Source of the DNA: JAFMJV01 sp034436555
GTDB lineage: Bacteria; Chloroflexota; Limnocylindria; Limnocylindrales; CSP1-4
NCBI GenBank assembly: GCA_034436555.1
Contig: DAOTUU010000055.1
Span: 1 to 64,000, forward strand
DNA: 64,000 nt
Reading direction: 5' to 3'
Shown: piece by piece, positions 25,823 to 33,363 of the stretch
How positions within the stretch are numbered: position 1 is the stretch's first letter
How the letters are laid out: each line of letters opens with the position of its first letter
Notes under the pieces: model-generated
Told to the model about the DNA's origin: nothing
What the model saw: the letters and a program-made list of their open reading frames with translations, nothing else
Database searches by the model: none
Made by a program: the position numbers and the translations under genes

Positions 25823-26566
25823 TCAGAGCGTCGGTGGGATCGCGCCGCGCTCCATGGCCGCGAGGGCTGTCCGCACATGGCGCATGCCGTCGCTCACGCT
25901 GAAGGTGAGATGACCGGGGAAGAGTCCGTCATGGCGATGCTCGCCCAGCCGCCGGATGGTGGCGAGGTGGGTGGCCAGGTCGCAGTCCCAGGTGTTCTGG
26001 AGGATGATCACGCCTCCGAACAGGAGCGTGTCACCCGTGAACAGGTCGGTGCGGGCGCCGGCACCGTCGTGGACCAGGTAGGCGGTGTGCCCGGTGGCGT
26101 GCCCCGGCGTCGCGACGACCTCCACCTCCACCTCGCCCACGCGGATCCGCTCGCCATCCGCCAGTTCGCGCACCTCGTCCACCTCCCGATAGACGTACTC
26201 CGGCCGGTACGTGCCCTGCGCCTTGCCGATGTCCACGCTCGCGGCGCGCTCGTCACCGGCGCGCAGGATCGCGGCGACCTCCGGCGATGCGCAGATCTCC
26301 AGCCCCAGCGCCTCGCGCAGGCCCGCGGCACCGCCGCCGTGATCCCCGTGCGCATGGGTCACGAACGCACGCCCGATGCGGTCTCGCGGCACGGGCGTCC
26401 GATCGATGCGCGCGAGCACCGCCGCCGTGTCCACGCCGGACCCCGTGTCGATGAGGCACGCCTCCGTGCCGCCGTCGACGAGCCAGATGTGGCAGTCGGA
26501 CGGATGCGTCAGCCCGAAGCCGTGCGCGCCGCTGCCGACGAGCCAGATGCGATCGGTGACCTGCAC
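25823..26566 (-). CDS. Metallo-beta-lactamase-fold hydrolase
   Basis: A 247-residue MBL-fold protein. The metal motif THAHGDHGGG (HxHxDH), PGHATGHT (His), LFTGDTLLFGG (Asp) and LFPGHLTFS (His) form a complete dinuclear zinc site. GTG 26566 is taken as the start because TDRIWLVGSGAHGFGL is the first fold strand and the upstream frame runs into the next gene. It is the last gene in the leftward SDR, M20, Gfo/Idh, MBL operon. Lactone or thioester hydrolysis is common in this fold; the substrate is unknown. Confidence 0.82.
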   Translation of the reverse strand: MQVTDRIWLVGSGAHGFGLTHPSDCHIWLVDGGTEACLIDTGSGVDTAAVLARIDRTPVPRDRIGRAFVTHAHGDHGGGAAGLREALGLEICASPEVAAILRAGDERAASVDIGKAQGTYRPEYVYREVDEVRELADGERIRVGEVEVEVVATPGHATGHTAYLVHDGAGARTDLFTGDTLLFGGVIILQNTWDCDLATHLATIRRLGEHRHDGLFPGHLTFSVSDGMRHVRTALAAMERGAIPPTL

Positions 26567-26570
26567 GGTG

Positions 26571-27572
26571 TCAGCCCTCCAGCGTGATGTCCGCGCCGCC
26601 CGCGGCCGCCGAGCGGACGATCGCATCGGCGATGCGGATGCCGGCCAGCGCGTCATCCACAGAGATCACCGGCGACGGCGCTCCCGTCCGCAGGCATGCC
26701 ACGAAGTGGGCGACCTCGGCGAGCATCGCGCCGGTGCCGTCGGCCAGGCCGATGAGCCAGTCGGGTGCGCGGGTCGGACCGGCGTGGACGACCAGCTCGG
26801 GCGTCGTGAGGTCCAGGGTGGCGACGCCGCGCGTGCCGTAGACCTCGAAGCGATCCGATGTGGGCACCGGCACGTCCGAGGGGTGGAGGTACGCGGTGGC
26901 GAACGCGGCGATCGCCCCGGATGCCAGCTCCGCCTGCGCCCACACGATGTCCGGCTGCGCATCGCCCGGCGCACGGTGCTCCATGGAGCGCACCCGGACG
27001 ACCCGAGAGCCGGTGACCCACAGCGCCAGGTCGATGTCGTGGACGCAGGTCAGGAAGGCGGGGTGGACATGGGCATAGTGCTCGTGGATCGCCCGGGTCC
27101 GGTCGCGCCGCGCCGAGATGCCCACCACGTCCCCGATCGCACCCGCCGCGACCTCCGCGTGGAGCCGCTGGTAGGGCAGCGCGAACCGCAGGATGTGGCC
27201 CGGGACGAACAGGCCCCCGGTCCGGTGCACGGCCGCCGCGATCGTCTCGGCGCCCGCGACGTCACCCGCGATCGGCTTCTCCAGCAGTACGCCCGCCCCG
27301 GCGTCCAGCGCGGCGAGCGTCGGGCTGACGTGCTCGTTGTCGTTCGTGCAGATGCTCACCCCGTCAGGGCGCACCCCGGCGAGGAGCGCCGCTGCGTCCG
27401 GGTAGACGGCCTCCGGCCCCAGGCCGAATCGTTCCGCCAGCGCCTCGCCACGCTCCCTGGTCCGTGTCGCGATCCCCACGACCTCCACGTCCGGCAGCTG
27501 GGCATACGCAGCCAGGTGGGCCCCGCCCATGGCCCCCGCACCGATGATGCCCACGCGGACGGGACGGCTCAC
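26571..27572 (-). CDS. Gfo/Idh/MocA-family oxidoreductase
   Basis: A 333-residue NAD(P)-dependent dehydrogenase of the Gfo/Idh/MocA family. The Rossmann start VGIIGAGAMGGAHLAAY, VSICTNDNEH, the catalytic EKPIAGD motif and HDIDLALWVTG in the C-terminal domain are clear. Members oxidise inositols, glucose-like sugars and their acids. It overlaps the upstream M20 gene by four bases and ends 4 bp before the MBL start, so it is in a tight operon. Confidence 0.88.
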   Translation of the reverse strand: MSRPVRVGIIGAGAMGGAHLAAYAQLPDVEVVGIATRTRERGEALAERFGLGPEAVYPDAAALLAGVRPDGVSICTNDNEHVSPTLAALDAGAGVLLEKPIAGDVAGAETIAAAVHRTGGLFVPGHILRFALPYQRLHAEVAAGAIGDVVGISARRDRTRAIHEHYAHVHPAFLTCVHDIDLALWVTGSRVVRVRSMEHRAPGDAQPDIVWAQAELASGAIAAFATAYLHPSDVPVPTSDRFEVYGTRGVATLDLTTPELVVHAGPTRAPDWLIGLADGTGAMLAEVAHFVACLRTGAPSPVISVDDALAGIRIADAIVRSAAAGGADITLEG

Positions 27573-28768
27573 CGATCCGCATCCATCGTCAGGCCGCCCG
27601 CGAGAAGGTCCGTCGCGAGCGCGGCCAGCACCGTCACCCCCGCGTCGATACAGCGCTCGTCCACGTCGAACAGGCCGCTGTGGAGCGGCGGCCAGGAGTC
27701 GGCCGCCGGGTCCGCCACGCCCAGCTTGAAGTAGACGGCCGGACCCCGGAGCGCGAACAGCGCGAAGTCGTCGGCGGTCATGGGCGGGTCCGGCAGCGCG
27801 ACGGCGCCCCGGGCACCCAGCTCGCGCGCCGCGATCGCGAGCGTCCGCCGGACCAGGCGCGGGTCGTTCACGATGGCGGGCATCTCATCCGACCAGCGGA
27901 CATCCGCGCGCACCTCGTGCGCCGCAGCCACGCCTGCGCCGATCCGCTCGACGACGCCCTTGAGACGGGAGCGCACGGCCGCGTCCACGGTGCGCAGGGT
28001 CCCGGTGAGATGGGCCTCCTCGGCGACCACGCTCTGTGAGCGCCCGCCCGTCACGGTGCCGATGTTGAACGCGGCCCGGTCGGTGGCGTCCAGGCTGCGC
28101 GCGACGCCCGCGTGGAGCGCCTGGACGAGCGCCGCCAGGGCCAGGATGGCGTCCCTGCCGCGTGACGGCGTGGCGGCATGCCCGCCCCGTCCGGCGATCG
28201 TGATGGAGAACGCATCCTTGGACGCCATCGCGATCTCGTCGTCCACGCCCACCACACCCGCAGGCAGGTCCGGCCAGGCGTGCAGGCCCAGGATCACGTC
28301 GGGGTCGCCACCGTCCAGCACTCCGTCGTCGAGCATCGCCTGAGCGCCGCTGGGCTCGCCGAAGGGGCGCTCCTCAGCGGGCTGGAACACGATCGTCAAC
28401 CGGCCCGTCGAGATGCCCGCCTGTGCCACCCGGCGTGACGCGCCGACGACCACCGCCATGTGCACGTCGTGGCCGCATGCATGCATGACCCCGTCGCTGC
28501 CCGAGGCGTATCCGACGGCCTTCCGATCCTGGACCGGGAGCGCGTCCATGTCCGCGCGGATGAGCACGTGGGGTCCGGGCCTGCCGCTGCCCAGCTCGCC
28601 CACCACGCCGGTGCCGCCGATCCCCGTCCGCACCGTGTACCCGGCCGCCGCCAGCCGATCGGCCATGATGCCCGCCGTGCGTCGCTCCCGGAAGCGCAGC
28701 TCCGGATGGCGATGCAGATCCCTGCGGAGGGCGACGAGGTCGGCGGATGTGTCCGCGGCGTCGGGCAT
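27569..28768 (-). CDS. M20-family amidohydrolase (hippurate hydrolase-like)
   Basis: A 399-residue metal-dependent aminoacylase/amidohydrolase of the M20D type. LRRDLHRHPELRFRE, IRADMDALPVQD, MHACGHDVHMA and FQPAEE contain the usual metal ligands and catalytic Glu; GRGGHAATPSRGRDAI is the dimerisation domain. Such enzymes remove acyl groups from amino acids or conjugates. It lies between an SDR and a Gfo/Idh gene. Its role with sugar enzymes is not obvious; hydrolysis of an N-acyl conjugate is one option. Confidence 0.87.
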   Translation of the reverse strand: MPDAADTSADLVALRRDLHRHPELRFRERRTAGIMADRLAAAGYTVRTGIGGTGVVGELGSGRPGPHVLIRADMDALPVQDRKAVGYASGSDGVMHACGHDVHMAVVVGASRRVAQAGISTGRLTIVFQPAEERPFGEPSGAQAMLDDGVLDGGDPDVILGLHAWPDLPAGVVGVDDEIAMASKDAFSITIAGRGGHAATPSRGRDAILALAALVQALHAGVARSLDATDRAAFNIGTVTGGRSQSVVAEEAHLTGTLRTVDAAVRSRLKGVVERIGAGVAAAHEVRADVRWSDEMPAIVNDPRLVRRTLAIAARELGARGAVALPDPPMTADDFALFALRGPAVYFKLGVADPAADSWPPLHSGLFDVDERCIDAGVTVLAALATDLLAGGLTMDADR

Positions 28769-28774
28769 CGTCTG

Positions 28775-29518
28775 CTACGACGTGAAGATCGTGCCGCGGA
28801 CGCACGATGCGGCGTCGGACACGAGGTAGGCCAGCAGCTCCGCGATCGCCGAGGGCGGCGTGAGCCGGGAGAGCGTCTCCGCCGCCCATGCGGGATCGGC
28901 GCCGTTGCGCACGGCCTCCTCGATCGAGCGGCGGAAGAGGGGCGTGTCCACGTCACCGGGGCACACGTCGTTGACGCGGATGCCCCGCGGGCCCAGGTGG
29001 CGCTCCAGGGTCAGGGCGAGGCCGTGCATGCCGCCCTTCGAGGCGCCGTAGGGGTACGAACCGCTGCCCACCGAGACGCCCCCCTTGGACGCGACCAGCA
29101 CGATCACGCCGCGCCCGGCGGGGAGCATCGCGGCGCTCGCATGCTTCGCGGCGAGGAACGTGCCCTTGAGGTTGACGTCCACGACCTGGTCCCAGGTGGC
29201 CTCGTCGATGTCCTCCAGGGGCTGTCGCTGGCCGCGCATGATGCCCGCCGCGGTGATGAGCGCGTCGATGGCGCCCCAGCGCTCGCGTGCGTCGGCGACC
29301 GCGGCCGCGACCTCCGACTCGACGGCCACGTCCGTATGGCGGAACCGCAGCCGATCGTGGGGGACCCCCGCTTCTGCGGCGAGCTCGGCGCCGGCGGCGT
29401 CGGCCACGTCCAGCGCCAGCACCGGAGAGCCGCGGCGTGCCAGGAGGATGGCCGTGGCTCGCCCGATCCCCGACGCCCCGCCCGTGATCACGACCGTGGG
29501 CGCGCGACGTTGCTCCAT
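28775..29518 (-). CDS. SDR-family oxidoreductase
   Basis: A 247-residue SDR with VITGGASGIGRA, ITAAGIMRG, VIVLVASKGGVSVGSGSYPYGASKGG (Tyr/Lys active site) and a C-terminal Gly-poor end ICTRGTIFTS-like stretch that lacks the usual DGG motif. ATG 29518 is chosen; only 20 bp separate it from the divergent regulator start. It heads the leftward operon with M20, Gfo/Idh and MBL genes. Substrate unknown. Confidence 0.84.
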   Translation of the reverse strand: MEQRRAPTVVITGGASGIGRATAILLARRGSPVLALDVADAAGAELAAEAGVPHDRLRFRHTDVAVESEVAAAVADARERWGAIDALITAAGIMRGQRQPLEDIDEATWDQVVDVNLKGTFLAAKHASAAMLPAGRGVIVLVASKGGVSVGSGSYPYGASKGGMHGLALTLERHLGPRGIRVNDVCPGDVDTPLFRRSIEEAVRNGADPAWAAETLSRLTPPSAIAELLAYLVSDAASCVRGTIFTS

Positions 29519-29538
29519 GGCCGTAACATAGCACGAAT
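29519..29538. promoter_or_regulatory. Very short divergent promoter region
   Basis: The 20 bp between two start codons hold TAACAT (rightward -10, 29524-29529) whose complement is TATGTT-like for the leftward gene. Both transcripts would begin at or near their start codons. The regulator at 29539 probably controls both. Confidence 0.4.
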
Positions 29539-30930
29539 GTGGCCGAAATCCGTCGACCCCAGCCTCCATCGCGCGCCGTGATCGGCGTCATCGGGCCGGC
29601 CGATTCGACGGCCCTGGCGCTGTCGGTGGCGGCCGAGCGCGGCCTCGCGGACCAGGTCATCGGACGCTCATATGTCACGGTGGATGCGTCCCTCGGCCTC
29701 GCCCGCGACCTGGACCGGGTGTGCCAGGTGCTGCTGTTCACGGGCCGCGTGCCGTACACCCTGGCCCGCGCGGATGCCCGGCTGAACGCGATCCTGCGCT
29801 ACGTGCCCCATTCGGGTGCGGACCTGTATCGGACGCTCGTCCAGCTGCTCCGGGAGCATGCCGGGGTGCTGCCCCGCATCAGCCTCGACACGATTCAGCC
29901 GGCCATCGTGCGCGAGGCGTATGAGGACCTGGGCCTGGAGCCACCCCGGCACATCCTGGAGTCGGAGACCGACGGCGACCCGGAGCGGATCCGCTCCAGT
30001 GCGGAGCTCGTCGCGTTCCATCGCGAGCGCGCCGCCTCCGGGGACGTGGACGTGTGCGTCACCTGTCTCGGCGAGGTCGATCGGGAGCTGCGGGCGGCGG
30101 GCGTGCCGAGCCGGCGGATCGCTCACACCCGGGCCGTGCTGCGGGAGGCCCTGGATGCGGCCTCGCTCCAGGCGCGGCTCGCCATCACGGAGACCACGCA
30201 GCCTGCCGCGGTCATCGTCGCCCTCCCCGTGTCACCGGCCGCCGAGCGGCGATCGGGCTCCGACGGCCGGTCGGGGTATGACGCGGAGCGGCGCCGCCTG
30301 CGGGCGCGCGAGGGTGCGCTGGACCTCGCGGAGCGGCTGCACGGACGGCTCGCCGACCTTGACCAGAGCACGTTCATCGTGCACACCGACCGAGGCACGA
30401 TCGACGCCGCCGTCGCACGGCTGACGGCCGGTCAAGGCGGACCCCTGGACCCCGACCGGCTGCCCCCGGACCTGCGGGTGGGCATCGGCACGGGCGCCAC
30501 CGTGCCGGGTGCCGAGGAGAACGCGCGGCGGGCGCTGGTGATGGGCGAGCGGGACCCCGAGCTCCACGTGGCCCATGCGGACGGGGCGGTGCTGCGGGTG
30601 GCCCGGTCGGGTCCCGCGGAGACGCTGCGCCTGCGCGAGACGGACCTGGCCACCACCCGCCTGGCGCGCGAGCTGGGCCTGGGGCCGCTCGCCCTCACGC
30701 GCCTGACGCGCGCGCTGCGGCAGGTGGATTGCTCGGCGCTCACCGCCGCGGACCTGGCGCGCGCCTACGGCATCGAGCCGCGGTCGGCGCGGCGCCTCAT
30801 GACCGCGTTGCAGCGGGCCGGCATCGCCGCGCGGCTGGGCCGGCAGGGTGGTCCGCGGGCCGGCCGACCGCAGACCGTCTACCGCATCGACGTGGGCCGG
30901 CTCATCCCGGCCGAGGGAGGGACGCCGTGA
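29539..30930 (+). CDS. Unusual transcriptional regulator, GGDEF-like middle and winged-helix C terminus
   Basis: A 463-residue protein that fits no standard sugar-regulator family. The N-terminal 200 residues (AVIGVIGPADSTALALSVAAERG ... DVCVTCLGEVDRELRAAG) look like an alpha/beta sensor. The middle has FIVHTDRGTIDAAVARL and VGIGTGATVPGAEENARRAL, reminiscent of the degenerate GGDEF/GTP-cyclohydrolase III-like fold of some regulators. The C-terminal 90 residues (LTRALRQVDCSALTAADLARAYGIEPRSARRLMTALQRAGIAARLG) are a winged helix. It starts at GTG 29539, 20 bp from a divergent SDR operon, and overlaps the VOC-YciI gene. It is likely a local regulator. Confidence 0.65.
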   Translation: MAEIRRPQPPSRAVIGVIGPADSTALALSVAAERGLADQVIGRSYVTVDASLGLARDLDRVCQVLLFTGRVPYTLARADARLNAILRYVPHSGADLYRTLVQLLREHAGVLPRISLDTIQPAIVREAYEDLGLEPPRHILESETDGDPERIRSSAELVAFHRERAASGDVDVCVTCLGEVDRELRAAGVPSRRIAHTRAVLREALDAASLQARLAITETTQPAAVIVALPVSPAAERRSGSDGRSGYDAERRRLRAREGALDLAERLHGRLADLDQSTFIVHTDRGTIDAAVARLTAGQGGPLDPDRLPPDLRVGIGTGATVPGAEENARRALVMGERDPELHVAHADGAVLRVARSGPAETLRLRETDLATTRLARELGLGPLALTRLTRALRQVDCSALTAADLARAYGIEPRSARRLMTALQRAGIAARLGRQGGPRAGRPQTVYRIDVGRLIPAEGGTP

Positions 30931-31715
30931 CCGACGAGCGCCAGGGACGGACGATCGCCTTCGGGCACGTGGGCCTCCAGGTGGCCGATCTGGACCGGTC
31001 CGTCGCGTACTACCGCGACGTCATCGGGCTGCAGCCGCTGGAGCGCAGTCTGCGGGACGACGCCTACCTCAGGGTCGTCGTCGGCGAGCCCCGGGTGACC
31101 CTCGAGATCGCGCTGCTGGTGGAGCCCGCCAGCCGTGTGCTGCTGGAACTGCTCGAGTATCGGGGCACGGACGGCGTCCCCGTGGACCCGCGGACGGCCA
31201 ACCCCGGAACGGCCCACGTCTGCTTCCAGGTGGACGATGTCGACGCGATCCATGCGCGGGCGCGGGCCGCCGGTCACGGCGCGGTCAACGACCCGGTGAC
31301 GCCCACCTCCGGTCGCTGGGTCGGCGGCCGGTCGGTCTACCTCATGGACCCCGACGGCATCCGCGTCGAGCTGGTCCAGCGTGGACCGGTGGGCGGTGCT
31401 CGAGCTCCAGTCGCCGCGACCGGCGCCCCGGTGCCCAGCGAGTCGGTGTGGTTCGCGGAGGCGCGGTTCGCGCCCGATGCGGCGGAGCGCCGTGGCCCCT
31501 TCCGTCAGGCGCACCTGGAGCGGATCGCCCGCCTGCGGACCGAGGGCGTGATCATCGAGGGAGGAGCGTTCCTGGATGCGCTGTCCACGTCCGTGGTCCT
31601 GGTGCGTGCGGTGTCCGAGACGGCGGCGCGGGCGGTCATGGACGGGGATCCCTACGTCGCGAACGGGATCTGGACCGACATCACGGTGCGGCCGTGGGGC
31701 CGCGTCGCCGACTGA
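30927..31715 (+). CDS. VOC-YciI fusion protein
   Basis: A 262-residue two-domain protein. Residues 1-150 are a VOC/glyoxalase-like module (FGHVGLQVADLDRSVAYYRDVIGL ... GTAHVCFQVDDVDAIHARA ... SVYLMDPDGIRVELVQ). Residues 165-262 resemble a YciI-like ferredoxin-fold domain (VWFAEARFAPDAAERRGPFRQAHLERIARLRTEGVIIEGGAF ... VMDGDPYVANGIWTDITVRPW). The GTG start overlaps the regulator stop. Both modules are small-molecule enzymes or binders, so a fused lyase or isomerase for a sugar intermediate is plausible. It is followed 12 bp later by RhaM. Confidence 0.75.
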   Translation: MTDERQGRTIAFGHVGLQVADLDRSVAYYRDVIGLQPLERSLRDDAYLRVVVGEPRVTLEIALLVEPASRVLLELLEYRGTDGVPVDPRTANPGTAHVCFQVDDVDAIHARARAAGHGAVNDPVTPTSGRWVGGRSVYLMDPDGIRVELVQRGPVGGARAPVAATGAPVPSESVWFAEARFAPDAAERRGPFRQAHLERIARLRTEGVIIEGGAFLDALSTSVVLVRAVSETAARAVMDGDPYVANGIWTDITVRPWGRVAD

Positions 31716-31727
31716 CGGGGAGGAGAG

Positions 31728-32039
31728 ATGGCTCGCTATGCCTGGACGGCCCGCCTGCGGCCGGACAAGGTGGCCGACTACGTGGAGGCCCACGCGCGGA
31801 CCTGGCCGGACGTGCTGGACGCGATCCGCGCCGCCGGCATCCACGACTACTCCATCTGGCTGTTCGAGGACCGTGTGTTCGCGCAGTATTCCTGCGACGG
31901 CGATCACGCGGAGGCCCTGCGCCTCGAGGCGGCCGCCGAGGCGACCGATCGCTGGAGGGCGCTCATGCGGGGGTACTTCTCGCCGGAGGTCGCCACCGAC
32001 GGGGTGACCTGGCTGCCGGAGATCTTCCGGCTGGACTGA
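31728..32039 (+). CDS. L-rhamnose mutarotase (RhaM-like)
   Basis: A 103-residue single-domain member of the RhaM family, which interconverts L-rhamnose anomers. Tyr18 and His22 in VADYVEAHARTWPD match the catalytic positions; IHDYSIWLFEDRVFAQYSCDGD is the family strand. A GGAGGAG ribosome site precedes ATG 31728. It sits between the VOC-YciI fusion and another VOC gene in the operon led by the unusual regulator. Confidence 0.86.
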   Translation: MARYAWTARLRPDKVADYVEAHARTWPDVLDAIRAAGIHDYSIWLFEDRVFAQYSCDGDHAEALRLEAAAEATDRWRALMRGYFSPEVATDGVTWLPEIFRLD

Positions 32040-32051
32040 GGAGGATGACGC

Positions 32052-32408
32052 GTGACGCTGCGCGTGGGCGAGGTCGTGATCGACTGTGCCGACCACGACT
32101 TGGTCGTGGCGTTCTGGATGGCCGCGATGGGCGACTACGTGCGCCATGACGTGAACGAGCAGTACGTGGGCATCGCGCCGAGCGAGCGCGCCCCCGGCCG
32201 GCCCACGATCCTGTTCCAGAAGGTGCCGGAGCGGAAGTCGGTGAAGAACCGCGTCCACCTGGACCTGCGCGGCGAGTCGATGGCGGCCGAGGTGGTGCGC
32301 CTGACCGCCCTGGGCGGGACCTTCATCGCGGAGCGCACGCTGGGCGAGAGCACCCGCTGGACGGTGATGGCCGACCCCGAGGGCAACGAGTTCTGCATCT
32401 CCGAGTGA
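32052..32408 (+). CDS. VOC-family protein (glyoxalase-like)
   Basis: A 118-residue glyoxalase-like protein from a GTG start preceded by GAGGA. LRVGEVVIDCADHDLVVAFWMAAMGDY, VKNRVHLDLRG and WTVMADPEGNEFCISE are typical of the short glyoxalase-like domain found in many actinobacterial and Chloroflexota proteins. It ends the rightward operon. Reaction unknown. Confidence 0.82.
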   Translation: MTLRVGEVVIDCADHDLVVAFWMAAMGDYVRHDVNEQYVGIAPSERAPGRPTILFQKVPERKSVKNRVHLDLRGESMAAEVVRLTALGGTFIAERTLGESTRWTVMADPEGNEFCISE

Positions 32409-32435
32409 TGATCGGCCAGCGCGCCCCGACCGCGG

Positions 32436-32615
32436 TCAGTCGATGATCGGGACGCCCGTGCGCCCGCAGGCGTCACGCAGGCGGTCGTCCCCCGTGGCCA
32501 ACGGCAGGCCGCGGCGCAGCGCGAGGTCGAGGTAGGACGCGTCGTACGTCATAGACCAGTCTGCCGACCAGTCTATCTCCTTCCCGCAGACCCGGGCCAG
32601 CATAGGCAGAGCGAT
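32436..32615 (-). pseudogene. Remnant of a PIN-domain toxin
   Basis: Reading leftward, the last 36 residues (YDASYLDLALRRGLPLATG, then a D-D-R-L and a V-P-I-I-D end) are the C-terminal third of a VapC-type PIN domain, with its conserved Tyr-Asp-Leu and Asp. The N-terminal two thirds with the first acidic residues are missing and no start or antitoxin precedes it. An internal direct repeat (GACCAGTCTGCC / GACCAGTCTATC) disrupts the region before it. It lies back to back with an intact Phd/PIN pair. Confidence 0.6.
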
Positions 32616-32643
32616 CCGGTGTACCGGGCCATGTACGGGTATG

Positions 32644-32659
32644 GTAGAAAGGTTGCTAC
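32644..32659 (+). promoter_or_regulatory. Operator of second Phd/PIN pair
   Basis: GTAG and CTAC arms enclose AAAGGTTG, just before the CGGAGG ribosome site of the antitoxin at 32671. The core AGAAAGGT recurs in the opposite strand before the first pair (17139-17153). Confidence 0.45.
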
Positions 32660-32670
32660 ACGGAGGTCGT

Positions 32671-32922
32671 ATGGCGCGCACGATGACCAGCAGGCAGTTC
32701 AACCAGGACACGAGCGGCGCGAAGCGTGCTGCGGAGGCCGGCCCCGTCGTCATCACCGATCGCGGCCGGCCGACCCACGTCCTGCTCGCCTTCACGGAGT
32801 ACGAGCGCGTCACGGGCTCCGACCGGCTGCTGGAGCGGCTCGGTGAACCGTCCGGCGTGGCGGACGTGGAGCTGGTCCTCACGCGCTCCGCCGAGGTTGC
32901 ACGTCCAGCCGACCTGGGCTGA
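32671..32922 (+). CDS. Type II antitoxin, Phd/YefM family
   Basis: An 83-residue antitoxin: MTSRQFNQDTSGAKRAAEAGPVVITDRGRPTHVLLAFTEYERV is the Phd/YefM DNA-binding half, with a short acidic C-terminal tail for toxin binding. ATG 32671 with CGGAGG is preferred over the upstream ATG at 32641, which would run through the operator. Its stop shares a base with the toxin start. Confidence 0.88.
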   Translation: MARTMTSRQFNQDTSGAKRAAEAGPVVITDRGRPTHVLLAFTEYERVTGSDRLLERLGEPSGVADVELVLTRSAEVARPADLG

Positions 32923-33341
32923 TGCACCTCCTGGACACGAACGTGGTGTCCGAGCTGCGCAAGGTGACCGCAGGACGTGCGGATCCGGGTTTCGCGGCAT
33001 GGGCCGCGTCAGCCCCCCTGAGTCAGGCATTCCTGTCGGCCATCTCGCTGCATGAGCTCGAGATGGGGGTGCTGCGCAAGGAGCGGACCGACCCACACGG
33101 CGGAGCCACCCTCCGGCGGTGGCTCGACGAGAGCGTCCGAGCTGTCTTCGACGGTCGGATCCTGCCGGTTGACGAGCCGGTCGCGCTGCTGGCCGCGACC
33201 TTCCACGTGCCCGATCCGGCGTCGTTCCGCGACGCCCTGATCGGCGCCACGGCGATCACCCACGGCCTGGTGATGGTCACCCGGAACGGGTCGGACTTCG
33301 GGCGGTTCGCCGGGATCAGGCTGCTCGATCCCTGGCGCTGA
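32922..33341 (+). CDS. PIN-domain (VapC/FitB-type) toxin
   Basis: A 139-residue PIN-domain ribonuclease. LLDTNVVSELRK has the first Asp, ISLHELEMGVLRKERTD the conserved Glu, FRDALIGATAITHGLVMVTRN the third and fourth acidic/Asn positions. It is closest in pattern to FitB/VapC toxins. The ATG overlaps the antitoxin stop by one base, so translation is coupled. Confidence 0.88.
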   Translation: MHLLDTNVVSELRKVTAGRADPGFAAWAASAPLSQAFLSAISLHELEMGVLRKERTDPHGGATLRRWLDESVRAVFDGRILPVDEPVALLAATFHVPDPASFRDALIGATAITHGLVMVTRNGSDFGRFAGIRLLDPWR

Positions 33342-33363
33342 TGGCCGCCCACACCATCGGCCG

